DNA of 60,000 nt, from positions 17,672,349-17,732,348 of the forward strand of contig NC_088318.1 in NCBI RefSeq assembly GCF_910592395.1, written 5' to 3'. Below the pieces are notes generated by a model. The model was not told the origin of the DNA. It was given only the letters and a program-made list of their open reading frames with translations, and searched no databases. The position numbers and the translations under genes were made by a program. The DNA is from Lineus longissimus (taxonomy: Eukaryota > Nemertea > Pilidiophora > Heteronemertea > Lineidae). Positions 37,701 through 50,070 of this stretch are shown here, in pieces. Each line of letters opens with the position of its first letter. Position 1 is the stretch's first letter.

Positions 37701-40700
37701 AGGTTATGCAGAAGCAGATGCCTGCTTTACCTTATACAATTCAATCCGTTTGATTTGATACAATAAAAATCGGTCATCTTATCAGAAAAGTGTTGGCCTA
37801 CTGAATTCAGATTTGTTTTATAACATTTCAATGCTCTGGTTACAGAGATGTCACACTGCACTATAGTGCGGTACCGACCCTCCGGCGATGTAGTTTTTTG
37901 ACAAACCACTAATCTGCCAAACTATTTCGCCAAAAAACTTTCACGTTTACGTAGAGACTGCGGAGGTGTCAGGCCTGCCATATTCCGGTTTACATCTGCT
38001 CGATCCCCTGAAGCATAAATGGAGCTGCCAACTTTGCACGTGTTTTTACTCAGGAGCCATGAGTGCTGAAGGTGAAGTCTGTCTATCTTCTTCACGGCTC
38101 TGATTTCACCCTATTCTCACCATTTGTCAGGTTATATAACCAGCGGATTTACTCCGTTTCCGCTGTATTCCTTGTACCTGCAGATAGCTCTCGGTAGATA
38201 GCTCAATGTGCAGGGGCAACTCACGAGTCGTTTTCTCAAAATTACAGCGAAATTGGGAGGGAGCTTTCTGGGTAATATCAGCAGCAGCAGCATGAAATGA
38301 TGAATCTTACTGGTACCAGAGGCGAGTTTTGTGACCGAAACTCATTGTGGACGAGTCATTCATTTATTAAAACGACTCCTTGCCCCAACACATAACAGAC
38401 ATGCCGATGCCAACCCGATCATGAAATTGACAGTCGGTGTCACAATGCAATTTTCCGCTTGGGTTGGTTCCAGCTAATCATGATATAGTATCAATGCATT
38501 ATCTGTAAATGTTGCATGTGCACGCAACCTCCGACAGCTAATTGTGTCTATGCGCTTGTTTGTCGTGCATTCTAGGAGATACCTCTTCAGCCGGATTGGG
38601 GATTAGCCCCTTTGCCTTGAATCATGGCCAAAAAGTGCTAAAACATTCGCTTGCAATGACCAAAGGGCTGGGTTTGATCTCTTCTCAGTATCCGCGGTTG
38701 ATGTTCTATCAGTTTGAACACTGCGTTCTGCGTTCCGTTTTTGACCTAATTTTAACAGAAAGCGGCTTTCAAAGGTCATCGAAGGTCACACGGATGCATC
38801 ATGGTTGAAATTATTCAGTCACCAGACGATGCATTTATTTCAGCATTTCCAAAGGTTAAGATCCTACCACGAAACAGAACGCACTTGCTATTTTGATAGA
38901 ACGACCCTTCCCCTCTTCGTCATGCTGGACTGTCTATAAGGGTTTAATGGTTTGTTTTGATAGATTCTCTGCGGAGAAATGCGGTTTCCAGCCACTTTAT
39001 TCCGCAAATCTTCTCATTTCGAGGAGCTCATTGTGCTGGAATTATCTTTTGGACAAACGGTAGAAATATCTGCCAACGTCTGAGGTCATTCGGTTATGAA
39101 GTGCGAGCTGATCCCTACCGCGGATGGATGTATTGACCAAAGCATGTCACGAACAAGGGCGATGACAGAGTGCGAATTATTAGATTTCTTTCTTCGAATT
39201 AAGAAATTGAAAAATGTACCGGCTACGATGTTGTGCAGGTCTTTTTGGGGTAACGCTCTTATCCACAACCATCGGTAGATATTTTGGATGGCGCTGATGA
39301 CGTAACGAAAGGCTCTTCTCACTCGCTTCCAAAAATAGATATTCCTTCCACGAAGAAGGGGAAATCCTGATAGGATTAGGATTAAGATAATGGTTTGATC
39401 CGATCATTGATAATCTCGTTAAGAGGCTCGAGCCCCTGGTGGATAACCTTTAAACTAGATTACTACTCACCCTCTTGAACAGTCAAAACAAAAACAGATG
39501 TCTGGTCGAAGGCCATACCGTGGCAATCACGAAGCCATATTCTGGGCTACATGTTTCGTCATTCCGCATTGTTTACGTTCGAGCAGTAATTCAGCCTGTG
39601 AACATTTCAATTGAGAATGTTCCCCATGAGCTGACAGTAGGTCACCTGCACATTTGTACACGGCCGGCGTCCTATCATTGTGTACAGTGACCTACTATCA
39701 GCTAGTGGAAAACACCCTTTCGGTAACATTTTATTTTCTAACCGTTTAACATCTGGAGAGGAAGGTTGTGTGCTACAATTCACGGGTAGAATATTGGTAC
39801 CTTTTATTTCGGTACAATCAAATGGACTTGTGGTCTGCGGGGTGGCATCTCAGTCCCCACCCTACATATGCTAGTGAAAAGAAATCACTTTATGTTGCGA
39901 TGACGTCTGATTTTAGAGTCATCATTGGTGAGGTCATGGCGTTTTAAGTTATCCAGACCAGGAAAGTCACCCTGTCTGGACCAATGGATACCTTTTAATC
40001 GCCATTCGCCGGAAACAGAACTAATTGAATGTCGCCAGATGTTCAGTTGAAATGCTTATCCACTACTCGAGGACAAAGAATCAATCACTGGATTATGTAT
40101 TAGTTGCTGTTTTACCTGACTGCACAGAAATAACAGAATTTCAGGTGGCACAAATGCTAGTCTGCCTTGTACAGGGCCGATGCCGCTCTAAGTTTTATGT
40201 AGACTGCGCCGCGATATCAATTTCCTGTTCTAAATCCTTTTTCGAAAGACCTTCTCACGTCGGAGTCTATCGCAGTTCATCACATTCGAAAGTAAATAAG
40301 GAGTCATTCACACTTAGATCTCAGATAACTTCACTAATCAAAAGCCTCATACAAAATAAATTATAAGTTTTGGGGATCAATAATTGGCAAATTAAGTTAG
40401 CCTTCTTTTCATCACAGCAGGCGCGACAAGTTTCGAGGCTGAAACAGGCATCGATCCGAGCGGTCATCGCATGCTGCCCTACTGGAGTGACCTTCATTTT
40501 CGGAGTGAGGTGGCCATCAGAGAAACCGATCTCACGTTCTAGCCTTCAGACTCCAAGCGTGACTGTTTTGTAAAAGCTAGAGTATTCTTTCTACAAACCA
40601 GCCGATATGCAGTTCTTTTCAGTTTACTAGTAGTTTTGTCGGCCAGAATTAGATGTAACAAATCCTTTCATTTTTGCATGTGTAGCTTTCCTTGCTGCGG

Positions 40701-42047
40701 TCGTGAATACTGAGAAGACTTCCCGTGAACCCTAGGGGTACACAAATTAACACAATATATCGGCTAACATGACACCCCGGCCACGCATTAAATATTCATC
40801 CTTGTTTTTATAAAATTTCCTTTCTTAAAGGTGCATTGTACTCGAGTTTATTATGCCATTCATTCATCCCTGAACCAAGAACCGTCCTTTAATTATTTTA
40901 GAGCAATTGCTTTAATCGTCACAGGTTGCCTCATTTTAGGAAGAAATTAAACCTTTATTTTGCAATGTTTTCTCTGCAAATTAAATTAGGGGACCGTGGC
41001 AGCTGGGGGATGCTCCCATTATGTGACTGTAACCACGAAGGGTCCCATTCCAGTCTCACTCGCAAAATGAAGAAAAAGGCGTATACAAAGGGCCTATATG
41101 TTATAACGGAAGGGACACTCATCTCCTGTAGCCGCCAAACTTGGTGAAATTTGAACAGATGAAGAATTTGTGATAAAGTTTGGAACATTTATTCATAGTG
41201 TTTTCTAAAAGCAGATTTGCATGAAATCTCGGGCAGACGACAGTAAGTCTGCAGCAGAAGACGCTCGCATTACAAATCAGAATAAAATAATATTTTGGTT
41301 GAGAAGTGCTTCCTTGAACATCTGCAACATCGTGTTGTCATGCTAACCTACAAATTTGTCTGGCCGGATTTTACGCTACGAAACTGCCGTTGTGTTGCCT
41401 TACAAACGGAACTCTCCCTATTGCACTATTTCATTATTTCCCAATGAGATTACTCCACCATTTCGCTAGATTTTTTACAATGCAAAATACCAGTTTATCC
41501 TTTTTTCCGTAAGAGGTGGTTCCAACAAGCTGTTTTAATGATATCCTCGCCACACATAATTGTAATTATGCGTGTAGCAATGTCTAATGACCCTAAGACG
41601 AGCGCTAATCAATAACCATAACGGAACTGATGGACATTCGAAGGCAAATCGAAAGCAATTTAGACACACAGCCTTTGGCATACGGTTCATTGCATCACCA
41701 GGCAAACACTGACACAGACTGCAATCGTTTCCGGTGAAAGCGGCCAAGCTTGAAAATCGATCACCAAGGAACGAATGTCTAATACGACCAATTTGATATT
41801 TTGATAGAGAATGAACGAATCGAAGAAGCAGCGTAATGTAGTGATGGATCCGTGAAGTCACAATTGTACGGTGGTTATTCATTGCGTCTGCAGGATTGCC
41901 ATGGTTGGTGAACGTGCTGGTTCCTTGAGGGGTTGTACTACACTTTTCTGAAATTCCTATATTAATCGTGGATGCATATTTGTGTACGCCCTAAAACCTA
42001 AACGGTCATCAAAGGCTCGAAAACCCGCAGGCCACAGTTATATGGGA
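34796..42047. other. Gene-poor stretch
   Basis: About 7 kb with short open frames only. The plus-strand 110-residue frame at 36726-37058 has no recognisable feature. It contains the ACAGGGTGT-ended MITE (37288-37442). Confidence 0.5.
37288..37442. mobile_element. Short MITE with ACAGGGTGT termini
   Basis: About 155 bp bounded by ATACAGGGTGTTTCAAAAAA on the left and, read inward from the right, ATACAGGGTGTCCCAAGAAA. It is flanked by TA, consistent with Tc1/mariner-type insertion. It has no coding capacity. Confidence 0.65.
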
Positions 42048-42190
42048 TTCACTTAGTGTCATGTTTCACGCGTTAAGTGACTAAGACTTAAAATGACGAC
42101 GTGAGAGTGAAAAGTGACCTCGTGAATCGTATGTCGCCCGCTCTTTGGAAATGACTTGTTCGTTCTTCATGTCACGCACAAAATGTGAAC
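42048..42190 (-). mobile_element. MITE-like element family M, copy C (shortened)
   Basis: Inverted relative to copy A. It is about 143 bp between the TTCAC termini because of internal deletions, including the CACTGTTCACTTTTCATG part. The core GTCGCCCGCTCTTTGGAAAT is kept with one change. The outer end reads GGCGGCGATTATACAGTTCA on the reverse strand. Confidence 0.7.
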
Positions 42191-42491
42191 TGTATAATCG
42201 CCGCCTTATGTAACCCCTTACAAAACCCCTTACTTAATATCAGTTACTGTTTTGGAAATCTTGCACAATCTTTACGACAAGTTAGCATTCACTTTCACGG
42301 ATTGGCAAAAGCCACAGGCGTGACACCAGATCCCATTTACCAATTTGTCATTTGTAACGAGGTGAAACATGCGATGGTGTACCTGTCCAAAGATTAATGC
42401 GAACTATGCGTGCGAATCACTCTTTTGCCGTTTATCGAAGTAAAGAATTAAAATCGTGGAAAAGAATAGGTGGAAATGGATGATCGCCTTC

Positions 42492-42659
42492 GCAGTGCAT
42501 CATCGCCTCCGCAGTGCATCATCGCCTCCGCAGTGCATCATCGCAGTGCATCATCGCAGTGCATCATCGCAGTGCATCATCGCAGTGCATCATCGCAGTG
42601 CATCATCGCAGTGCATCATCGCAGTGCATCATCGCAGTGCATCATCGCAGTGCATCATC
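42492..42659. repeat. 13-bp tandem repeat (GCAGTGCATCATC)n
   Basis: Twelve copies of GCAGTGCATCATC. The first three are 19 bp apart because each gap adds GCCTCC (starts 42492, 42511, 42530). From 42530 there are ten perfect head-to-tail copies at 13-bp spacing. As 13 is not a multiple of 3 and the unit lacks forward stops, the array reads open in all plus frames; this is not evidence of a gene. Confidence 0.95.
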
Positions 42660-43777
42660 TTGACGTTGTGATATTACACATTAAGTGGATTTTTCAACTC
42701 ATCTGGCATGTCTGGCCCCACGAAGATGTATCATGATTTGCAAAGGTCGTTCACCCCTCTCCTTTCAAATGATCAATACCTTTCTGTAATGCTTGTTAAT
42801 TCTACCCTCGGAGTGCACGGTATAAAGGTCCAACATAAAAAACTGATTCCTACAGTTATTTCATATCCTAATCAACCTTAATTTTCCATATTCATTTTTT
42901 GTTCCTTTTTCTCTGAACCTTTGCCTGGCGCGCTATACTTAATCGATCCGAAACCCATATGTGCCTAATGGCTTTGATCAAAGATGGTGTTTGGCAGCTC
43001 TGTGCGCTCCAGCGAAGAAACACCCGAATACGAGCCCGGGGAATGCCGTGATCACCCAAGGCGGCAAGGTGCAAGGAGATCAAAGCGAAGGCGGGGCCAT
43101 TACGGAACATCTGCCGAAAGAAATGGTGGAGATGGGAAACTGTTGGATCATCGTGGAAGGGGCTCCCTGACATTATTATGTAGGAGCCACTTTTTATTTC
43201 TAAAAACGTCTAATTCGGATCAGAGCGATCAACATCATGAAAGGAAAAGAGTAAACGTGATAATGTTATTGCCACTTCAGCATTCAGGATAGCAGTATCT
43301 ACTTGATCACTGCTTCCATATTGTAACACTGAAATATGAGGAACAACCACAGAGTTTACATGAAACGTGTTTTCTGGTTACCAACTTACGAAAGTAAAAT
43401 AACAGTGTTTCGTTCGGTGGTATTATCAACACATTGGTGTTGTGTGATCCTGGGAAAAAAAAATCTGCTCATCGAAATTGCTCAAATTTTCCCCTTAATC
43501 TGGTAATCATTCGAGCATAAAATCAGACACTTTATCTTTAGATATTCTATAATAGGCGAAACTACCAGTGTTTTCCTTGAGATTGATGGGATTTCAGAGA
43601 ATTGTAAGGAAGCTGTAATTGTGGCCCAGTGCACCTGATTTTACTACGCATGGTCCCAGACGCTAGTTGGTGAAGGAAGAAAATGAAGAAAAAAAAACAG
43701 AAGGTTTTTTTAGGTATTGTCGAGCCACAAGGGTTTTCCAATTCCGGAAAAACCTTTATGGCCGAAGTTACATAGAG
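42660..43777. other. Non-coding stretch between the 13-bp array and MITE-like copy D
   Basis: Overlapping open frames on both strands around 42,892-43,290 lack splice signals and family features. No supported gene. Confidence 0.45.
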
Positions 43778-43960
43778 TTCACGTTGCCACTTGTCATGTT
43801 TCACTTGTCACGAGTAAATTGACTTAGGCGTGAAAACACGACGTAAGGGTGAAAAGTGACATCGTGAATCGCATGTAGCCCGCTCTTTGGAAATGACTTG
43901 TTCGTTCGTCGTGTCACGCATGAAAAGTGAACAGTGACACGTTACATGTAAAAACGTGAA
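43778..43960 (-). mobile_element. MITE-like element family M, copy D
   Basis: A full-length copy, inverted relative to A, with intact TTCACGTT...AACGTGAA ends at both sides. The outer flanks suggest a longer terminal repeat: GTTACATAGAG on the left, and GGCGGTGATTAGAG read inward from the right. Confidence 0.78.
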
Positions 43961-46057
43961 CTCTAATCACCGCCTGTGAGGGATCTTAATATGAAGATTA
44001 ACCTTTTAAGACAGAGGTTTGTATATACAGTAAGAAACGGCTGAATGCTCTCCATAAAGTGTGTCCCGTTATATATTTATGCAATAGGGCAATACTATTG
44101 TCTCTAGCAACACACTTGTAAGTAATAATAACAATAGAAAAACAATCATATATCTTCACAACATGAAAGTAAACCAGTTGTGTGTAGAAAAAGTTTATTT
44201 GTTTTGACACCATAGAATAATACTTTGATAACAACTTTAAGACATGTAATTATTAACACCGGATACACGTAGATGGTACACGTAGGCCAATAGCGCTTAC
44301 CGTATTTCGTAATCTATATTACATGTAGCTACAATTTTAACTGATACATATTTCTTTTTGAAAGCTAGTCAAATCAAGGAGTGTGCACTCATGATTTGTT
44401 TCAAAAGCAGATGCACAACAATTCTTCTTCTAATTGCAAATCCTACACCTAAATTCCGCGGTCGACGCAAATTACACAGTGGCGAAGTCAATGATGGGTA
44501 GTTAGAAAAATTATGACAAACTTTAGCAAGAAAAATTAATTAATTACCCGATATAAACCATCCTTTTCATTTCTCACATTGAAACTAGCATGACTATAAA
44601 TAAGTTAATTACATTACTCCAGAAATGCCGGAACCATGACGACTTTTGCCGCGGATTCTAGACTCGCAGTTCAGGAATCGTACGAGTCTCAGAAGGAAGG
44701 ACCTGCTTCCAGCTCTTCACCTATTTTGGTAATGACAACCATCACTCGATTAGGGACCATCTCGATATCTAATACTGCCAAGAAAAGAAACAGTATAATA
44801 CAAGGCATTGCTTTGTTTGAAATCTAGTTTCAAAATCTCAACAAAATATGCTCAACGAAGTTGTTCCATCTGCCATTCACACCGACATGACTGACACCCC
44901 TTGCTCAAAACACGATCTGGTACTCAGTAATTTTGAGATGTTCCCTAATGACAACCATCACCCCCGTAAGGAGTGGGATGACGACCGTGAGAAATCGATT
45001 GACACAGAAATACTTCACTTCAGGTCGTCAGGGGCGTATTCTTGCTAATTAAGGCTGGTATGCGCTGTGATTAATTCAGCATTGATTATGAATTTCGGTT
45101 TAGATGATTCATGACCGCGTTGCAGCCGGGCATCCAAGGTTACGGTGTATCCTGACATAATATCATTAAAAAACTGGATCCTGGAAGCGTTTGGTTTGAT
45201 GGCTCATATATACATGTATACTGGTTCCGCTCGGTTTGGCGTTTGTGGACTTTGATGTATCAGAATATGGCTGGTAATCAGGATTTTCAATGTATTTTAT
45301 GTGACGAAGTCGACATGCCAATTGCGGTATATATAATATGAAAATCAAGGTAGAGCTATATCATGTACGTGTGTAAGTATAGCAAGGTTGTTTTAATTGG
45401 CACCTGGAAGATGGATCTGTCTGTACAACAAGTAATTCAATGATTGTTCCTCAACAACGTGCATTTAGAGAAGAAGGTATTGGACAGTAACGATTCTTTA
45501 GTCGACACTTTATGCCTTGAAATATTATTTTTGCAACTCAATCTAGAAATAACAAGTTGAGTTTGTTTTCGTTAGGGTTGATTATCGAGGTGCTGTTTCG
45601 CAGGTAGGTTGATATATAGCTGAAGAGAAGACGGAAGGGGCTTCCGAATGCAGGTGCAGCCTTCTGTAGGAGAATGCAGGCAACGATGTGGACAATACAA
45701 GCCATGTTATCCCATGTAAAAGGGTCAGGAAAAATATGATCAAATTTCATGGGAAAATATTCCGAGACTTTTTCAAGTGCTTTGCTATGTTGATTTTGTT
45801 TATGGAGCTCGTTTTCGAGAAACTGCTATTCAAAAGACCCGGGCATGCCTGGATCTTGGTAGATCTTCATCGTAGAGAGCATATAGGCCTGATACTAATG
45901 ATTGCGCTCTCGAATCCATCAAATGAGGCATGCTATACCGCAAGTGAAATTTTCATTGGTTACTACGAAATCATGATTGACTTCAAATGGAGGCGCTATG
46001 GGGAAATGAGCGGTCGTCTTTAGGTCACCAATACTCCGGGACAGACAATAGACTCAC
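43961..46057. other. Stretch with only weak coding hints
   Basis: Apart from the possible transposase fragment, it holds a minus-strand frame at 45166-45348 containing IENPDYQPYS and a plus-strand hydrophobic frame ending at 46023. Neither has good splice sites or a recognised domain. Confidence 0.4.
44848..45048 (+). pseudogene. Possible decayed mariner-type transposase fragment
   Basis: An open frame of 66 codons, with RNY-rich codons, contains DLVLSNFEMFPNDNHHPRKE. This recalls the mariner transposase wording D-L-x-x-S-D-F-x-L-F-P that follows the catalytic region. The upstream catalytic aspartates and flanking inverted repeats were not found. The neighbouring 44636-44827 frame shares only a short GACAACCATCAC word. 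It may equally be an exon of something else. Confidence 0.22.
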
Positions 46058-46174
46058 GTGCCACTGCCTGTAGTCTCCGCATAAGACAATGTAAGAAGCC
46101 AGGCGTCCCACGGCGACTTTCGGTTTTATCCATACCTCCACCAGAGAACGTTGTGGATGGCGTGACCAGTACCA
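46058..46174 (-). CDS. Unassigned exon-like segment with strong donor
   Basis: Acceptor TTCGAACTCAG and donor CAGTGGCAC|GTGAGT bound exactly 39 codons, phase 0 at both ends. The product begins WYWSRHPQRSLVEVWIKPKV and ends YIVLCGDYRQWH. The 'VEVWIKP' strand pattern loosely recalls laminin-G/concanavalin-like folds, but this is not an identification. The frame is also open upstream to an ATG at about 46294, so the segment could instead be the 3' part of a larger first exon. The plus-strand 134-residue frame at 46153-46557 partly overlaps it on the other strand. Confidence 0.32.
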
Positions 46175-47403
46175 CTGAGTTCGAAATGGTAAAGCATGCT
46201 TTGCACGAACTGTTGCTGCAGGGCCTACTTCTTTTTTGTCTCGAACTGAGCTCGGAGAACAGGCAGACCGGGCATATCTGTATTGCAACTCCATCAATAC
46301 TCTCTTTAGCGTTTATGCCTCCGCTGACAGCTTTTGACAGCCAACATGGTACACGTTACCTGCGAGATCTCCCAAACATCAGATCAAATGCCAACATTTC
46401 AGGTAGATATACTTCATCACTTCACTCAGGATTTCACTTGGCGGTTTGTTTGTTTGATTATTCGAAGCTCAATGAACCGAACCAACAGATCATCACGAGA
46501 GTCTATCATTTGCCTTCGAGTGCCATCGCCGGCAGAAAAAGCAACCAGTTCATATGATCTTCCGGTTCCGGCACCGGTGATCTTTGAATGCGGTCTTCAT
46601 TCTGCTGCATTTTCCGTTTTTTGGTGACCAACCGCTGGGACAGGCAGTCAAGAGTGAACCGACTATCGCACTATCAGCGCATTGGCGATGAAGAACAATC
46701 GGTTGAAGGTGGCGAAGGGAGCACCGCAGAAATTTGAATCATGGTTTCCATCTGAATCAGCTAGTTGCGCTAATAATTTACGACGACCATCAGTGCGTCC
46801 TCATACTCTACTTACTTGCTTTGGGGAGGCGCAGAGATCAAGGGAGAGTGCCTCCCCTTGAATAAGATCTTCGACGATAAGATGCAATACTATAGATTTG
46901 GTTCCCTCACGCAGCGATTTAAGAAGTACCAAGTAGTTTACGTATTGGCAAGCGGTGTCCTTGTCAACTTATGCTGAAGACATGAGGTCACTGAAGCTGC
47001 TAGCTTGAGAAAGTTGGCGAATGCTTTTGGTCATTTCTTCTCTCTGGACTACACTCCTCCAATAAAGCAGTTTGCTATCTTGCATAATATTCCCCATCGA
47101 GCCTCACCAGTCTGTCGGCATGAATTACACCCTACAGCGGCGGAATACTGCCTCTCGGAATCAGTCCCTTTGACGGCTCGTTATGCTTGAAGCATCGTCT
47201 TTCCTTTCCTTTGGTTCTGCAGGTGCGACGGGTAAAGATGCTGAGGTTGCTAATCCGTGAACCGATCAATCGGGTATTGAATGGTTGATATTTATTAGGA
47301 ACAAGCCGACTTAACCCCCTATAAGTATAACATCACCAGGATGGAGGCAGGTTTGAAACCTTGAACTGACAACTGCTGCATGTATGGACGTATATTATGT
47401 AGC

Positions 47404-47463
47404 TTGACCCTCAGATTGACCTTAGAGATCAAAGGTCAAGGGCATAAGGACAACGGGTCAAGG
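47404..47463. promoter_or_regulatory. Cluster of nuclear-receptor half-sites
   Basis: Within 60 bp lie TTGACCC, TTGACCTT, AAAGGTCAA and GGGTCAAGG. The middle two form an everted pair of AGGTCA half-sites with a 10-bp spacer. Binding is inference. Confidence 0.3.
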
Positions 47464-47636
47464 CCATATGATCCAAATTGCCGCCAAACTATAAAGGAAT
47501 CGTGGTCGGAACGCAGTCGTGCATTTCGAGGGTGGGTATAGGGGTAGACCGTTTGTATAGAACATAATGGTAATGATACTGGTAGCAAGGAACTTAGTCT
47601 ATAATCTAAACAGCCATAATCAATCAGCTGAAGCAG

Positions 47637-48255
47637 GTGAAGAATTACTCTAAAACCCTTTTTCTACTCGTGCTAGGGATATCTTTTATCCTATTACATG
47701 CCAAAATCCTCTTCACTATCACTCCAACATTGGATCATATCTGGCTAAGCGTGTGCTTACAAGTGATATGTAGGTTTAGTATAAATCATGACTGCCGGTT
47801 GCAATTATTCGCAAGTGCTAATCATGCATTAAGGTTTGGCATGCACCACGCCCTCCGGTCATCTAAATCATCTCAATCACCAGCATCAGTATCGTATCAA
47901 TATCCTATTAACTGGATGCTGATGATCACGCTGTATGCAACGGTGTAAGTTTATTATGTCCTAAGATAGCCAGAGTGTCCTGGGGACAAATGTTCAATTA
48001 GCGCCTATGCGCTGTTTCTCTTTGATGTAGTGACGTTCATTGTCTTTGCAGAACCACATGAATCCGTCGCCACATAACAGAGAAGTACACTTTTTCCAGG
48101 GGATCATTGTAGGCTGCTACACTGGCAACTCTCGGGGTAGATACCGACCAATCGAATGCATACGTCTCGTGATCCGTGATCCATTCTTTACGGTTTCGTT
48201 GTTTATCAATCGACTTTCGCACCATCCCGTCACCTCCGAGAGCAAATGGTGTTAG
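47637..48255 (+). CDS. Two adjacent open segments, possible exons, unassigned
   Basis: Segment one (47637-47942 or 47944) encodes a hydrophobic N-terminal stretch (KTLFLLVLGISFILLHA) like a signal anchor and ends at ACGGT|GTAAGT, a strong donor. About 100 bp later, acceptor CATTGTCTTTGCAG (exon base 48052) opens a frame to a stop at 48255. Phase is a problem: the strong donor leads to an immediate stop, and only the weaker ACG|GTGTAA donor keeps the frame open. The reverse strand of 48037-48225 is also open and contains YNDPLEKVYFS, reminiscent of LDL-receptor YWTD repeats but without splice sites. Strand and reality are undecided. Confidence 0.18.
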
Positions 48256-49966
48256 GCGATTTGACGGGTCCTTTACAATGTTATTTTTGTCGCTAATAAT
48301 CCCTCGAACAACTCATAACTATCGCTAACTATGTTTACTCGCTACTACAATGGAAGCATATTGTTTGATTCTCAAAATGGTCACGGAATAAAAGGAATTT
48401 CTAACAATCACATTAAAAGGCTACCGGTTTGAATTGATTGTTGTGGTTGTCTACAATCTGTTTCCGTGATTAGAGTTGATTAACTTGGCTTAGCGTTACT
48501 TAAATTCATTAAGGGACACTTTTAAATCAACATACGTTTCACCCCACCTGTTACCACCTAGAAACTCAAACGTCCCCGCGGCCCTCCGTTACACGACCAA
48601 CGGATTAGTATGATGACAAAAATAACATATACTTTAGAGAGAGAAAAGGTGTTTTAATGGCTATAATAGAGGTTTAAGTGCTAGTTGTTAAAGCTAAACG
48701 GTTTAGAATTCAAGTCTTTTGATTTGAACAAGCATTTGATTTACCTAGCGGCGACTTTTGAAGTTTTTCCGCAATTTGAGGAAACATTAAAGAAACAATA
48801 AGTACTGATGTTTTTCTAAGGCTTGTTCGCGTGTACCCCTTGGTAATCAGTAACACCTAATCCCCTTTAATATACTTAATGCACTAAATTGTTGAGAAAA
48901 TATTTTCTCTTTTCATTGTATCGGTACTTGGTTGATTATATCTGCAAGTTTGTTATAATCACTTTATCAGAACGTGTTGCATTGTGTCATTCCTCTCCGT
49001 GCCAGAAGGATGAAAAAAGCAATCGATGTTACGCGCATTTCTACAGGTGTACTGCGTGCAAAAGACGCACCGAGATGTCTGGTTTTATGGTACATTTAGA
49101 CTGTATTTCACGTCATCACTGCATTACAAGTAAACTTTAACATCTTCCTGCACTGACAGGAAATAAAGATACATTATCATCACCACGATGATCAAAAGTT
49201 TCTTGCGCTTCACATTTCTTACGAACCCCTCCCCACCTATGATTAGCTCTGGTTTAATTTCATCATTGGCTCTGTAACATCTCGGGGGTAACTTTTTGTC
49301 ACCAAGGGCGTGTTGACTCTGTGACGGAAATCCAGAACCACAGAGCGCCCCCTGAAACTAAGACGGATGTTGACACTGTCGTCTGCTGGTAACCAGGAGA
49401 GCTATCTAACTAATGACAATATTATAAGCAGGCTACGGGTCGAAGGATATGCAAACTTGCCAACATTTCGGGCGACATTCGATATGGTTTCCGATCATTC
49501 TTGTCCTCCCTAGAAACAATTATGCCATTCTCTTACGCTTGGAGCTACAGCCAAGCGATTGAGAGCTTTTGGTACACGGCCATTGTTTGTCTTGTTTATG
49601 TACTTGAGGTTTATCATCTTTGATTCTTAGGCGCATAGTTTCTCGGGGCATATTCTCCGAATGACAATCGACAAACCATGCCGGCTGGTCGAGGGAACAT
49701 GTTGCGGCAAGCTAGATCAAATAGCCCTTGGACAGTGTATATAGAGGATAAGAGGCATTATACGGTTTAAGAAGTGTTTATCCACGTAAATGGATTAACT
49801 TCGGCTGGAAACGAGCGGTTCATGTCCCATTTGAGAAGATTTGGCGGTTTAGTATTCAAATGAATCACATTTCCCATGGCATGTCAATCGAGATTTGATA
49901 AGTTTAGCTCATGTGATCATAAATTGAAATCGACCTTTTCCCTTTCTAATATTAACCAAATCTCAC
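48256..49966. other. Non-coding stretch
   Basis: AT-rich DNA with short open frames only. Nothing supported. Confidence 0.5.
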
Positions 49967-50070
49967 CAAATTGAGATGCTTCACTGCGTCTATCTCCTTT
50001 GTATTTCACCTCAAGCAGCCGACCGTCCATCACCAAATCTTCATCGAGCAGTGGAGGATGAAACACATAA
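49967..50070 (-). CDS. Unassigned exon-like segment
   Basis: Acceptor TGTTTTGTTCAG and donor CAATTTG|GTGAGA bound 104 nt (phase 2 in, phase 1 out). The product is YVFHPPLLDEDLVMDGRLLE followed by VKYKGDRRSEASQF. Charged, alternating composition and RNY codons favour real coding. It lies on the same strand as 46058-46174, but the phases do not allow a direct join and I do not recognise the family. Confidence 0.33.

Noticed and set aside
42456-42736. Overlapping repeat-peptide ORFs (VHHRSASSQCIIA type)
   Set aside because: Products of a 13-bp tandem array that is open in all forward frames.
46153-46557. 134-residue plus-strand ORF
   Set aside because: Its 5' part is antisense to the splice-bounded segment 46058-46174, and it has no family features.
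48037-48225. Minus-strand frame with a YWTD-repeat-like YNDPLEKVYFS
   Set aside because: No acceptable splice acceptor or donor on that strand; kept only as a note in the overlapping entry.
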